Shown here piece after piece: positions 11,325 to 23,885 of a stretch of DNA of 64,000 nt (position 1 is its first letter; each line of letters opens with the position of its first letter). Under the pieces are notes generated by a model, which did no database searches, was not told the origin of the DNA, and saw only the letters and a list, made by a program, of their open reading frames with translations. The DNA comes from Chlamydoabsidia padenii (lineage: Eukaryota > Mucoromycota > Mucoromycetes > Mucorales > Cunninghamellaceae), in NCBI GenBank assembly GCA_025330725.1, contig JAIWND010000001.1:1804501-1868500 (forward strand), in the 5' to 3' direction. Made by a program: the position numbers and the translations under genes.

Positions 11325-13179
11325 TCAGGGTGAATCATGCTCGTTATCATCACTTTCGCTCCATGCATCCAACTAAAAGTATAAAATAAAAACAGTCAAT
11401 TAAATATTTTACTTTTTTTTTATGAAGATCCAAAAAAAGATATCCATCCACTTACATCCATTTCCATTGTTGATTCCATAGCAATATCATCTACATAGGG
11501 GTTGTTGTTGACGACGGTTGGTCCAGTTGTACTTGATTTTGTTGGTTCCCAGACTAGGATTTCACCTTCTCTTGACCCACTGTAGAATTCTTGATAGGAA
11601 GACCGTCGTTCTACGCTTGTCACCCGACCATATGCGCCCTTTAGTCGCTTTGTCAACCTTCCATCCAGCAAACCAAAGACAAGCACTTGTTGATCATCAC
11701 TAGGAACAAATAGGAGAGGAGGCCACACATCCGCATCAGATACCACAGCTTGAAGATGAGATTTGTATCGATTTCGCCAGTAGCTGCCATAGTTAACAAA
11801 AGTATTGTGCCCAGTATTGGTGTCCCAGAGTCGAATCTTTTCATCCATACCAAGTGTTACCAGATACCGTCCATCCGAAGTTAGAGTTAGTCCATTTACA
11901 CCTTTGTTACCATGAGCTGAATTCGTTTCTGCAAGTGGTTCTCGATCAACTATAATAATAATAATAAACCCCCTCGAGAATTAAGATCAGGGACGCCACA
12001 TCCAAAAGCTTGTTAAACTTACCACTATTATCTTGATCAAGTGACATGATACAGGCAGAAGCTCGACGAATATCCCACACTCTAACAGTTCCGTCGCTTC
12101 TATTACAAGAGAGATAAAGGTGGTTAGTATCTCATCCTTCCCCCCCCCCTAGAAGGGAGTTTTCCAATTTGCTTTTTTGTTTATTTGTTTGTTACTTACC
12201 CTCCAGTATACAATGTATGTTCTTCAGATGGAGACCAAGTGCATGAATATATTTCTCCAGTGTGACCAGCCAAAGAATGAGTGAATGATCCGCTTTTCAA
12301 ATCACATAATCGAATCAAAGGTTCAGCAGCCGCACCTAATAAAGGGTCAATTATTGTTCATTTTGTTCCATTCAACTTACTAGCAACAAGGCAATGTGAA
12401 GCAATAGGAGATATAGCTTGACAGTAGACACGGGAATCTAATGGGAAAGCACATGCAGCCTTGCAGTTATGCATGTTGATATAAAAATAGAGAGTCACTT
12501 AGTTTCCAAACTCCCACACACCTCTCCCTTTTGGTTACTTACCGTCATGGTATTTGTGTCCCATACACAGATAGTTTTATCAAAGCTTGAGCTGACAAAC
12601 ATTCCAGTATCAAAAGGAAACCAGGATATACTTGAGACTGCATATTTGTGTCGATCATATCTATGAATATGTTGCAACCATGTCCGTTCCCAGACACAAA
12701 AATTGAAAAGTAACAAGTCAGTATTGTGTCATTTCGTTAATTACATCCCTTACCTGGTCACACTTGCCACTGGCCCTATTTTCGTGTACTTCCCTTTTGA
12801 CGATGTTTGCAAATCATAAATATGAATTCGCCCGTCAGATCCCCCCGACATTAGACTACAATCAATAGAATAAGGAGATTAGTTCTTGACAGGATTATGC
12901 TACTGCGGTCAAGTTTTTCTTTTTCTTTTTCTACTTACTAGCGTTGGTCAACAGTTTCCAGTTTCAAGCAAGTCACACCACCTGTTCACAATAGTCAGTG
13001 AGTAAAAACATTGGCAGGGTATGGTATATCATTTTCTTTTTCCTTTTACCTCTGTGAGCCCTATTGATTTCCTTGGTTTGACTGAGTTGGACAGCATAGA
13101 CACGTTTAGTCGTTTCCGCTCGTTTTAATCGTATAGGTTGCAAGGAGCCTTGTTCTCGGTTTTTAAGGAATCCATACAT
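11325..13179 (-). CDS. ERCC8: WD40 repeat DNA-repair factor, CSA/ERCC8-like
   Basis: Nine exons (13179-13050, 12981-12939, 12855-12754, 12660-12543, 12459-12381, 12335-12200, 12099-12023, 11949-11456, 11372-11325) give 408 residues, matching human CSA length. WD repeats are visible: [72 protein letters not shown]. An acidic tail follows. CSA (yeast Rad28) is the substrate receptor of the CUL4-DDB1 ligase in transcription-coupled nucleotide excision repair. The start at ATG 13179 is followed by [11 protein letters not shown], typical of the family. A perfect GCGGGATTTGAA lies 134 bp upstream. Confidence 0.9.
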
Positions 13180-13312
13180 CAAATAGATAGGTATATATAT
13201 AAGTATTAAACAAGGACAAGATCAAAATGACGAGGGAAATGAATAAAGAAAAAAAAATTAAGGAAGAGAGAAGGAAATAGACTATGCCGCCCCAGGAAAT
13301 TTTATTGTTCCT

Positions 13313-13324
13313 GCGGGATTTGAA
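13313..13324 (+). promoter_or_regulatory. CDE/CHR-like element, GCGGGATTTGAA
   Basis: Perfect consensus copy 134 bp upstream of the CSA start codon, in the same orientation relative to + as the SMD2 copy. Confidence 0.5.
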
Positions 13325-14072
13325 AATCAGCCTCTCTTTAGAAAACTGGTATCTTCAGGCAATCATCATATTCATGCAACTCAATAAAAGTTGCCTAAAC
13401 ATCATCGGTAAAGACAGTAAAGAATTCTGATTGCTCGTAGGAATTGGAATACGGTATCCATGTTTCCCACTCTTCCTCTTTTCTTTCAAGTCCCGCCTGT
13501 CAACATCCTGTTAGATTTCAAACGAATCTAGTCAGCTTTCTCGTTTTTGCTTGACTTGGAAGGCAGCCTGAAACAGTTTTAGTGGAGCTTGTCTTGCCCC
13601 TTACTATGCTTTGGTAGCAATCAGATATCTTCAGTCTTTGTGATCCAATTTATGATGATCATGAAGTGACATTAACTGAATACTACTTTACCCTTGGGAG
13701 CACGAGGTGCACTTTGTACTTTGCGTGGCAAACTGGACCCTGATTACTCTCTATACTTTGAAACCCCGAAAATATATTGTTCATCGACAATGACGACTTC
13801 AATCTAGTACGGTGTGTTTTATATCAAAGTAAGACTTTACATTCATCATGATCAAAGATCCTCTGTGGTTTCCCTACAAAGAAGAGAGACTGTGGGATGA
13901 GGGCTTTTTTTTTTTTTCTAGTCTTTGATGCTATGATTCCAGTGAGGTGAGTATTCAATAGATACTCCTCAAGTCATTCCTTTAACTCAATGCATAGACA
14001 ACAAATTTACTGCATGACAAAAAGGCCAACGAGGTACATTCACTGTTTCACACACAGGCAGGATGACTCAGG

Positions 14073-14085
14073 TCGGGATTTAAAA
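14073..14085 (+). promoter_or_regulatory. CDE/CHR-like element, TCGGGATTTAAAA
   Basis: Copy with the TTTAAA form of the 3' half, 83 bp upstream of the FRS2 start codon. Confidence 0.5.
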
Positions 14086-14166
14086 ATATCATCCTGGGTG
14101 GCTGGTTGCCTATTTTCTCTTTTCTCCCTTCTTTTCTCAACTTTTTTTTTTTTTATATATATAAAG

Positions 14167-16127
14167 ATGTCAACGGTCGAAGCATTACAAACCTTGGTTC
14201 TTCAAACCTTGGACAAGCATAATGTTATTGAAAACTCCAAGGACCTCAAAACCTCTGACGATCAACCTGTCGAACAATTAGCTTTACTTGGTGCTCTCAA
14301 CAGTTTAAAGTCAAAAGATGTATGAACAACAATCCATCACTCACTCATGTCAACACCGACTAACAACTCTCTCTCTCTTTTTTTATAGATGGTCGACTAC
14401 ACTTCTATTGACCGTGAAGTTTGGACTTTGACTGAAGAAGGACAACAAGTGGCTGAACAAGGAAGTCATGAAGCTCGTGTCTTTGACGCTGTGCCCGCTG
14501 GTGAAGAAGGTATTGCTATCGCTGACATTCAAGTAAGTCTAAAAATACTATTAGGGATGAATATATACTGACCATGGGGTGTAAATAGGCCAAGTTGGGT
14601 GATGCTGCCAAAATCGGTCAAGGCAAGGCATTCAAAAACAAGTGGATTTCCAAAAAGGGTGGTAATTTGGTGCGTCTTGTGGATACAGTGGTCGATCAAA
14701 CTCAATTGGATTTGAAGCAAGTACAATCTGAAGGATCTTTACAAGATGCCAAGGTCCTTGCTGAATTGAAGAAGCGTAAATTGGTCGACAAGCAGTAAGT
14801 ATATATATATATATAATCATAACGATACTAATCAATACAATCATTATGATAGAAAACTCACCTCCTTCAACGTTGTGAAAGGTCCCGAATTCTCTCTTGA
14901 AATCAAGAAGGAAGCAACTGATATCACCTACGAAATGTTACAAAGGTAAATGCAGCTATATACAGACTAAATGGAACAATCTACTCACTAACCCCTTGAT
15001 TTATATATATCACCAACAAAAACAACAACAATCATCGATCATTATAGTGGTGAATGGAAGAACGCGTCATTCAAGAAATACAACTTTGATGCTGCTGGTG
15101 TACCTCCTAATGGTGGTCATTTGCATCCTCTCATGAAGGTGCGTCAAGAGTTCCGTGAAATTTTCTTTGAAATGGGTTTCGAAGAAATGCCTACCAACTG
15201 CTTTGCTGAATCTAGTTTCTGGAACTTTGATGCTCTCTTCCAACCTCAACAACATCCTGCACGTGATGCCCACGACACTTTCTTCTTGAAAGGTAAAGAA
15301 AAGAGGTGAATGCAAACTTACCAACATGTGTACTTACTTTTTATTTGAATAGATCCTGCTACTACTGACCGTTTCCCTCGTGAACTGATGGAAAAGATCA
15401 AGAACACTCACGAAAATGGTGGTGATACTGGCTCAATTGGTTACAACTACAAATGGAAACAAGATGATGCTGGCAAAATGTTATTGCGTACCCACACTAC
15501 TGCTGTCAGTTCTTATATGTTATACAAGCTTGCCGAACAAACCAAGGCTCAAGGATACTTCAAACCTGCAAAGTACTTCTCTATCGATCGTGTCTTCCGA
15601 AACGAATCTGTGGATGCTACTCATTTGGCTGAATTCCATCAAATCGAAGGTGTGATTGCTGACAAGAACTTGACTTTGGGTAACTTGATTGGCTTTATGG
15701 ATGTCTTCTTCAAGAAAATGGGTATGGACAAGATTCGATTCAAACCTACTTACAACCCTTATACCGAACCAAGCATGGAAATCTTCTCTTACCACGAAGG
15801 ACTCAAGAAATGGGTGGAAATCGGTAAGTATGAAATAAAAGATCCATTTTGTCTATCTACTAACACACAGTTTCTTCTTCTTCAATGTATATAGGTAACA
15901 GTGGGCTCTTCCGACCAGAAATGTTAGGTCCTCTTGGTTTACCATCTGATGTGCGTGTGGTGGCATGGGGTCTTGGTTTGGAACGACCTACCATGGTGAA
16001 ATATGGTATCAACAACATTCGTGATTTGCTTGGTCATAAGGTCAATATCAGTATGATCAAGGAATACCCCGTATGTCGATTGGATAAGAAGATGGGCAAG
16101 GAATTGATCGGTTTAAGTCAGGATTAG
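14167..16127 (+). CDS. FRS2: Cytosolic phenylalanyl-tRNA synthetase alpha subunit
   Basis: Seven exons (14167-14319, 14389-14532, 14589-14794, 14853-14945, 15048-15292, 15353-15823, 15895-16127) give 514 residues. N-terminal helix-turn-helix-like tRNA-binding modules (about 1-170) precede the class II catalytic core. Motif 1 region is [20 protein letters not shown], motif 2 is [20 protein letters not shown], and motif 3 is [14 protein letters not shown]. The subunit charges tRNA-Phe as an alpha2beta2 tetramer; the beta chain is not in this window. It is the eukaryotic/archaeal type, not the mitochondrial monomer. The start ATG follows a TATATATATAAAG stretch directly. Confidence 0.96.
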
Positions 16128-16889
16128 TTTAATTTAGTTTAGTTTAGATACTTGATTTGTTTTAAATAAACATGGGGTGGTCGACCGGTCACTTTTTTTT
16201 AAAAATGAAAAAACAAACAAACTATCTTTGTTTGTATGAATGCTATTGTTGTTGTTATTGGTATATGTTATGTGATTTGAATGGTCATGTCGATCCATGG
16301 GCGGTACTTGCAATTGAAATCCCGCTAATTCAGGTACGGTGTTATTTTTAAGCTTCTTCACACGTGTTACTTCCCCGATTTGTCCACCTTATCGATTTTC
16401 CCATTGTATTCTGGAAAAAAACAGAATCGTGGATCGACCTAAAGTTGAAACTATTAGAATCTTGTGATGGGGTAGGGGCAAGTATGACCATTTGTAGTAT
16501 AGTTTGTGTATATAATGTTCTTTATCTACTGTAATCTGAGTTCATCATGGGTAAATCATACTATAGAGACATTTTACACGCATGCTAACCATTGATTTGG
16601 ATGATCACAAATTATGACAGTAATAAAGATAATGATGATCCACAAACAGCCTATCATATTATCCAACGAGTTTAGGTGACACATATAGAGCAATGACATA
16701 ATTTTACAGTCTCTTTTTATATTAAAAATTTTAAAGTAATGGGACCAAACTAGAATAAGATAATAATAATAACAACATGGCTTTTTATTTATTGGGTTAA
16801 AAAAAGTATACTATGTATAAACTAGATGAATAAAACTGTACAATCGGGGTGAGGGAGAGTTATATACTACAAAGAAAGGTGGAGGGAGA
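16128..16889. other. Convergent intergenic region, PheRS alpha / glycosyltransferase-like
   Basis: 3' untranslated regions of two convergent genes. A polyadenylation-like AAATAAA lies near 16166 (+). A TTGAAATCCCGC box (about 16314) is present although no promoter is expected here. No gene seen. Confidence 0.5.
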
Positions 16890-18505
16890 CTATTCATCCT
16901 GATCGTCGTTATCTTGTTTCGGTAAATCAAAGTAGTCGATGACATTGATTCGAGGATGATCCAAACGTTCATTCATGATTTGATTAGTGAAACTACTTTT
17001 CCGACCACATACACCAGGAGCACCAGCAAGGAAACCATCAGCACGCATGGCCAGTAATTTGTCAAGAATTCCTAACCATCCCGGATCGTGTCGAGCTATT
17101 TCATAAGGAATAGGTACCACGGTCCAGTTAGCAGGAGGTGAGACAGGAGTGGCGAATAAAGAAGAAGAAGGTTGATCAAGATCGGTGACATGGACTTGAA
17201 GATGTTGATATACATATTGAATAGCCTGGTGGTGATGAGTGGTGAGACTACTTGGTGCAAAGGAGGCAGAGGCAGGTTTCATTTTATTGCTGGTCCCATT
17301 GTTGGCGATTGCTTCCTCCACATCCTTTTCATCAAATACGTGTGGATAATCCGTCAATAAGAATAAGGTCGGTTGTTGATCGTGGTTTCGTGTTGTTGTC
17401 ATGAGAGGCGCACGTACATTAAAGTAATCGACCAAGGCATGTGCACAATCAACAAGATTCGAAGTAGGTTCCACCCGTTCTGTACGCCAATGCACAGCCC
17501 AATAAGGTGATAATGAGTTGGCTATTGAATCGGCGTGTGATGTAACATGTTCGCTGTAAGGTATAGGTGATTCTGCTGCTGGATTATGAATGAATGGGAA
17601 TCTAATAGTAAAATATAGTTAGATGACAAAAACCCTCTCACTTTTTTCTTTTGTTTTGTTATTTTTACCTTCGATCATAGTAAACACTAAGTACTTCTAT
17701 TTTATTAGTGATTTGATCTTGGACACTTTCACCAGTATCAGCATCCCGATAAATCCCCAAAAAAAAGTCCTTGACGGCATCTTCATAATAAAGTCGTTTG
17801 AGTGGATTGGCAGTTTCATTGAGATAAAGTCGTCGTTCGTGTAATCCATTCATATTTAATAATTGATCAGTAGCAAAACAATTATCGGGTTCGATGGCAT
17901 GGTCCCGCAAGTTGACATGAATATGCATGGATTGAGAAGTGCCAGGTCGATCAATAGCTTGTCGCTCCAGAAGCCATTGTTTAAAATCAGTCATGGTGAT
18001 ATGTTGAAAGTGATCTTGATGTTCAATAGCCCATTTCCGAGAATAGTAGAATTCAAAGTCGTGGTCGAGACAAGCGCCTAATCGACTACCACCTACATTT
18101 GGTAACACTACCGTACGATTCACCAAACCAGACATAAAAGCAAGTTGTCGAAAGTGCATTTGTGCTTTTGATTCTATATATATATATATATAAAGAAGTA
18201 TGAGTATGTTATTATTAAAAAAAAGAGGAGTCAAAAGTGACCCTGTAACTCCTCGCACCTCCCCAGATGTATTTACCTTGTTCCATTATAAAGACAGGGA
18301 GAATAAACCGACATGGTCCACCACAATACTTTTCGTCTATTAGTTGACGTTTCAGTACAAGGTCTTGGTTGTCGTCGTTATCATACATTGTGGGTGATAA
18401 CCATTGAGAAGGTTCATGTACTGTATGCCACCTGTAGAGGAAGCCTGTCATACCAACAAGAATTACCGCCATCAATATGATTTGTATACGCCTAAAGGTA
18501 AACAT
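16890..18505 (-). CDS. Type II membrane protein, O-fucosyltransferase-like glycosyltransferase (tentative)
   Basis: Exons 18505-18277, 18173-17669, 17601-16890 give 481 residues. A short cytosolic N-terminus is followed by a single signal-anchor (about 7-26, IILMAVILVGMTGFLY), as in Golgi/ER glycosyltransferases. The lumenal part has CGGPCRFILPVFIMEQESKA, then NRTVVLPNVGGSRLGAC, and later YWAVHWRTER, reminiscent of the GDP-fucose protein O-fucosyltransferase superfamily (hxRxE-type motif). Several NxT/S sequons (NRT, NET, NGT) fit a secretory location. The donor sugar and acceptor are unknown. The enzyme class is inference; the membrane topology is clear. Confidence 0.6.
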
Positions 18506-19555
18506 CGTTCAAAGGGGAGGGGGAGGGAGGGTATGTGAGATTGTATAATATATAAACGAAAGGGAAGGATAAAGAAGAAGAAGAAGAAGTAAAAAGAAAA
18601 AAAGAAAGATCCACAAAATAGACTAAGAGGTTTCAATTTATTATATGGCCGACTTTTTTCCAGTAACTATTTTGGGAAATCAACAAAAAGTCAAAAATCA
18701 AGTTCATACGTTTACTCCTTACTTCTTGTAGCTTTTTCATTTATATTGGATTCACTTTTAGTTCACTTTCTCTTATATTATCTTTTTAACAGAAGATGAG
18801 TATCAACCTAAAACGCTACATCTGGTATAATAACAATCCTCATTGACACTGTCGATCCTTTTTTTCTGTGGATTTCAAATCCCGATTATCGCACCTTTTT
18901 TTTTTTTTTTTTACTGGGCGGCATGGAAGTGGAAGAAATTGTTCCGTGTAACTGAAATCTTTGTCAACCATTGGATAGTAAGTATAAGTATGGGTTTTAT
19001 TAAAAAGAGAGAGAGAGAGAGATGGGGCCAGGATCACCTGTCAGAGTCAATGACTCCTGTTTGATTGAGGCCAATGGATTATAAAGTCAATTACCCATTT
19101 ATGTATAACATATTGACTATATCATGTTTACTTACCTAGGTGTTCTATTCAATTCTTCTTCATGCGCTTTGGCTTTAGCCGCCAGAACAGTATCATCGGG
19201 GGGTATGTAATGTATAAAAGTAAAGTAAAAAAGGAGAAAAGACGATGATGCATTTTTATGCTTCTCTTTGTTGGGCAGAATTTAAACTCAAATCCCGATG
19301 AACGATTTTTGTTAATGCCCATCCCCCTCAAGAAAGTAGACTAAATTAAACAATATAACATAATGATAGTTTAAACAAGACATTCTATCTTCAATTTGTG
19401 TGGCAATGGTGACAAGTGCCAAGTTGACTATCACGCGATGCTCCAACTGCTTTGTAAAGAAAAGGGGAAGGGAAAACGAAAATTTCAAATGCCGCCGGAG
19501 TTATAAAAATTCCCCCAATCGACATTTATTTTGTTCCTTCTTCACTTTCTCCACC
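18506..19555. other. Divergent intergenic region upstream of glycosyltransferase-like gene and MZT1
   Basis: Contains TTTCAAATCCCGA (18873), CAAATCCCGATG (about 19288) and TTTCAAATGCCGCC (19483). A short minus-strand coding-like remnant (about 19135-19215, translating to LAAKAKAHEEELNRTPR before a stop) has no start or upstream exon that I could join. Confidence 0.45.
19483..19496 (-). promoter_or_regulatory. CDE/CHR-like element, TTTCAAATGCCGCC
   Basis: Reverse-orientation variant (GGCGGCATTTGAAA) 59 bp upstream of the MZT1 start codon. A mitotic gene would fit a cell-cycle site, but this is inference. Confidence 0.45.
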
Positions 19556-19950
19556 ATGAGTTCCTCTAGCTCATCAAATACTGAAGTAAAGGAAACAATA
19601 GATAGTAAGTAAAACGGCTCAATAAAGAAGAAGAAAAAGTGATAATCAATTTTTTTTTTATCATTGAAAGCTCATGTCTCACTCAACTTTCTGTTGTAGT
19701 CCTTTACGAAATGTCCTCCATCCTCGATACCAAACTCGACAAAGATACTCTGGCGTTATGTATCTCATTATGTGAAAAAGGCGTCAACCCGGAAGCACTG
19801 GCAGTAAGAAAAGCTACTGAAAATAAATAAATAAGGGAAACGATCACTTATCTTTAATCGAACTGTTTTTTTGGTCTGATATAGGAAGTCCTTAAGAATC
19901 TCCAAAAAGAAAACGCCTCAACAAAACGAAACTCAAGCCGACCTGTATAA
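19556..19950 (+). CDS. MZT1: MOZART1 / mitotic-spindle organizing protein 1
   Basis: Three exons (19556-19604, 19700-19803, 19885-19950) give 72 residues, the normal size. The core reads [19 protein letters not shown] followed by [20 protein letters not shown], which aligns along the length of human MZT1. The protein binds the N-termini of gamma-tubulin complex proteins (GCP3/Alp6) and is required to recruit gamma-tubulin rings to spindle poles. A Ser-rich start precedes the helical domain. The gene was joined through splice phase because no single frame covers it. Confidence 0.93.
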
Positions 19951-20063
19951 TAGTACCCCATTTCCCCTCATTCTTATATAGTTTATTAACCTTATACCAT
20001 AACAATAAAGACTCACTCTATTATTACACACAGATGCTTTGAACGGAGTGTGATCCAGTGGGT

Positions 20064-20076
20064 GCCAAATCCCGCC
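20064..20076 (-). promoter_or_regulatory. CDE/CHR-like element, GCCAAATCCCGCC
   Basis: Reverse-orientation copy 91 bp upstream of the BRX1 start codon, just upstream of a T-rich tract that runs to the ATG. Confidence 0.45.
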
Positions 20077-20166
20077 CAAGCCACACACCTACTATTTTTT
20101 AGGAACCCACTTTTTTTTTTTTTTTTTTTTTTTTATCTCTCTCTCTCTTTATATATACACCCCGTC

Positions 20167-20310
20167 ATGTCGACCAAATTCAAAGCAGCCGAAGAAGCCG
20201 TCCAACGCTCTACTGAACACAAAACCAAGGACAAGCGCATCAATAAACAAAGAGTGATGCTTTTGTCTTCTCGAGGGATCACTTACCGGTAAAGTATAGA
20301 TCGTGGGCCT

Positions 20311-20341
<31 letters not shown>

Positions 20342-21264
20342 CGTGATACTTACCCTTTGTATTCTTCCTTTTATTAATAGTCATCGTCATTTGCTTACTG
20401 ATTTGGAAGGCTTTTTACCTCACTCCAAGAAGGATGCTAAACTGGATACCAAGTCTGATCTGTACTTGCTTAATGAATTGGCAGAACTCAACAATTGCAA
20501 CAATGCCATCTTTTTTGAAATCCGTAAACGACAAGATCTTTACTTGTGGATGTCCAAAACGCCTAATGGACCTTCTGTCAAATTCCATGTACAAAACTGT
20601 AAGTAGTGACTAGAACTAGAACTATTAGTAATAGACTGACGATTTATACTTTACAATAATTCTGTAGTGCACACGATGGATGAATTGAAAATGACCGGAA
20701 ACTGTTTAAAAGGATCACGACATGTCCTATCATTTGATAAAAACTTTGACAGCGCACCTCATTGGCAACTATTGAAGGAATTATTGGGTCAAGTCTTCAA
20801 TGTACCCAAAGGTAGTCGTCGCAGCAAACCTTTTGTTGACCATGTTTTATCCTTCTCTATTGTTGATAATCGTATTTGGTTCAGAAACTATCAAATCTTG
20901 GAAAAGAATGCACAAAACACTCCAAACTTTTCTTTGGAAGATAAGATTAATGATCTCTCTTTGGTGGAAATTGGTCCTCGCTTCTGTTTGACTGTCATTC
21001 GTATCTTTGATGGCTCTTTTGGTGGTCCCACTGTCTTTGAAAACCCTGAATTCGTCCATCCTAACTTTGTAAGTATTTTTTTCTTCTAATATTGAACTGG
21101 AACTTGACCTTTTAATTATTATACATTAGATTCGAGCACAAGATCGCAAGAACCATAACCGAAAGTATGCTGATCGACAAGCTAGTATCAAGGATCGTCA
21201 ATCAAGAATCAAGGCTACCGAAGGAGAGGAAACAGAATTCAGCAACAAGAACATCTTCGCTTAG
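20167..21264 (+). CDS. BRX1: Ribosome biogenesis protein BRX1 (Brix domain)
   Basis: Four exons (20167-20288, 20381-20598, 20668-21068, 21130-21264) give 291 residues. The Brix core begins KQRVMLLSSRGITYRHRHLL; later come ELNNCNNAIFFEIRKRQDLY, LWMSKTPNGPSVKFHVQN and DNRIWFRNYQI. A basic C-terminus (RAQDRKNHNRKYADRQAS) follows. Brx1 acts in the nucleolus with Ebp2 during early 60S subunit assembly. Intron 1 carries a (GATA)n microsatellite (about 20308-20341). Start: the ATG at 20167 after a long T tract. Confidence 0.95.
20308..20341 (+). repeat. (GATA)n microsatellite in BRX1 intron 1
   Basis: Seven or eight perfect GATA units within the first intron of BRX1. Confidence 0.9.
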
Positions 21265-21689
21265 ATTCCATCTTTATTAAAATAGTATATACTTCATTAC
21301 TTCATTCTTTTTATTTTATTTTATTATACTTCATCATCACTTTACAATAAAAACTAACATTCAAAATTAAAAAAAAATTCATGTGACGGAATTTGAAATA
21401 TTGGATTCATGCAAATCATTGTCTTCCTTTTAAAATGTCTCTTTAATGATATTGGTAGGTTTACTCGAATGTATTCATTTAACCACATCATTATAAATAG
21501 AATACATGTTAAAAGGTTTATTTCCCTATCTTTGATCTCGATTCCATTGTGTCAACCTTCATTTGTAAACTCCGCTTTGACAACAGAAATAGAGAATTCT
21601 CATTGGTTCATTTGAATATCAATGTTTTTGTTGAAAAGGTGAATCATTTTCAATTCCAGCTCTTCTTCTTCTTCACTAATAATAATTAT
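21265..21689 (+). other. Spacer between BRX1 and SEH1
   Basis: 425 bp with AATAAA (about 21346) as the likely BRX1 polyadenylation signal. A GACGGAATTTGAAA box (about 21385) lies about 290 bp before the SEH1 ATG. No gene seen. Confidence 0.5.
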
Positions 21690-23582
21690 ATGACCAGCAT
21701 CACCAAATTCGAAACAGGTCATGAAGATCTAGTCCATGGCATAGAATATGATTATTATGGCAAACGTTTGGTGACCTGCTCTTCTGACCAACGATTAAAA
21801 GTATGGGATTTTGTAGAAACAGCTGATGTGGCAGTATGGGAATTAAACGATGCTTGGAAAGGACACGACGCTTCTGTTATCAAAGCTTTGTGGGCTCCTC
21901 CTGAATTTGGTCAAATCATTGCAAGTTGCTCCTTTGATAGGACAGTCAAGATATGGGAAGAACAACCTGTGGGTAAGTTTACTGGGAACAAGTTGTAACT
22001 ACACGAACACTTATCTATGCATCCTCTTTTTTATTGGTAGAATCTAAAAACTCTCAACGACGCTGGTCAGAACGCTTCCGGTTGGTTGAATCAAAAGGGG
22101 CGGTACTGGACATTGCCTTTTCACCCATGCAAGGTGCTCTACGACTGGTAAAGTATATTAAAACACACCCTCTTTTGTTTTATTCTAACTCTACCTCTTT
22201 TAAGGCATCGTGTTCTGCTGATGGGATCGTGCGGATCTATGAAGCTTTGGAACCCACCAATCTCACACAATGGTCTCAAATGGAAGAATTTGCAATCAAT
22301 ATGGGTAAAGACAGTACGTCGTCCACCATGGCCACACCACCTCTCAATACCATGATACCAACCTCGTCCCTATTATCACAACAACAACAATTACAACAAC
22401 ACCAACTTCAGGAACAACAACAACTCCAACAACAACTACAACAAATACAACACGGCACTTTAGACCCACCTGAACCACTTCCTTCACCAGACGATGCCGA
22501 AGACGTATCACATCGATCACAACTTCCTCCTCATCTAGGAAACCTTGCCTCGACGTCTTTACAACATCATCATCATTTACCTTTACGAACCCCAAGTTCA
22601 AGTTCAAGTGGAGGTAGTAGTACCGCTGCAGCCGATAATTCTCAATTACCTTTTGGTGTTCATGCCTCTTTGACTCCTGGGATTCCTCCTCCTGTAGCTT
22701 TACCTGGTGTCACTCCAAGTTTGACAATGTCGTCTTTGGAACAACAACAACAACAACAGCAACAACAACAACAACAACCACAACAGCAACAGCAACAGCA
22801 ACAGCAACAACAATTTGATCGGCATCATCATCCTACCGACAAGGAAAGCGGGTATTGTATTCATTGGTGCCCGAATCGTACAGCGACAGCCATGATGGTG
22901 GTGGGTACAGGCAAAGAATTTGGTGCAAAGGTAAATGGAATAAAGTGGAAGGGGGTCATTGAACAAGGGAAAGTTAACTTTTTTTTTTTTTTTTTGTATA
23001 TAGATCTTCAAACATGATGGACATAATCGTTGGTATCCTGGTGAAGTATTGTTTGGTCATACTAATCTCGTCAATGATGTCAGTTGGGCACCTAGCATGG
23101 GAAGGTAAAGAATCTCTACTTATCTACAATGTTACTAACCACCACTGTTTCTCTCTTTCTTTTTTTTAATGTAGGACGTATCAACTTATAGCCACAGCAT
23201 GCAAAGATCATTTTGTACGGATATATAAATTGACGGATACAGTAAAGTTGGTGAACAACAGCGGTGGTGGTGGATCTAGACTCAACATGTTAAACAAACA
23301 ATCTACTAATAAACCAAGTGGATCTTATCATGTGGAAATGGTGGCAGAATTCGGACAACATCAATCGGAGGTATGTAAACAAAAAGGTCAAAGAAAAGTG
23401 TATGCATGAAACATTGAACTCTCTCTCTCTCTTTTACATAGGTCTGGCGGGTGGAATGGAACGTTATGGGCACCATCTTATCTTCTTCTGGTAGCGATGG
23501 TACAATTAGATTATGGCGGATAGGGTATGACGGCGAATGGCGGGAAATGGCTGTCATCAATACATCTAGCCAACAGAAATGA
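21690..23582 (+). CDS. SEH1: Nucleoporin/SEA-complex WD40 protein SEH1 with poly-Gln insertion
   Basis: Six exons (21690-21972, 22041-22147, 22205-22930, 23004-23104, 23175-23370, 23442-23582) give 517 residues. Blades include DQRLKVWDFVETADVAVWEL, CSFDRTVKIWEE, ASCSADGIVRIYEALEP, then HNRWYPGEVLFGHTNLVNDV and SSGSDGTIRLWRIGYDGEW. Seh1 belongs to the Nup84/Nup107 Y-complex and to the SEA/GATOR2 complex. Between the third and fourth recognisable blades lies about 190 residues of low complexity with Gln/His/Pro/Ser runs, including two long poly-Gln tracts, which makes the protein about 150 residues longer than typical Seh1. The start has the usual ETGHEDLVHGIEYDYYGKRL. Confidence 0.93.
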
Positions 23583-23885
23583 TACTTTATAATAAACATA
23601 CTTTTGCATCATGTCTTTGTGAGGGTATACATTGTGGTTTTTATTGTTATTATTATGTAGTATTGAAAATGTGATTGGCTATAATATGCATTCATGCATC
23701 TAGGTTTATTACTTTATAGGAAGAGGAATGGTAAATAAATGTGATTTTGGAATAAAAAGAGTTGATCATACATTATATTAAAAAGACAACAACAGTGATA
23801 ATAAAGATAAAAAGGAGTCGTTAAAACTAAAACTAAAACTAAAAAAAAGGGAGAGGAGAAGAATGATGACCAAAGAGGGGATAGT
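23583..23885. other. Convergent spacer between SEH1 and TMEM135
   Basis: 303 bp of AT-rich 3' untranslated sequence for both genes, with AATAAA-like signals (about 23590 on +) and an AAACTAAAACT repeat near 23825. No gene seen. Confidence 0.5.

Larger units (their letters stand above)
13180..14166. other. Divergent promoter region between CSA and PheRS alpha
   Basis: About 1 kb between divergent genes. It contains GCGGGATTTGAAAA (13313) near CSA, CAAGTCCCGCC near 13490, and TCGGGATTTAAAA (14073) near FRS2. A pyrimidine-rich tract and TATATATATAAAG abut the FRS2 ATG. No gene seen. Confidence 0.6.
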
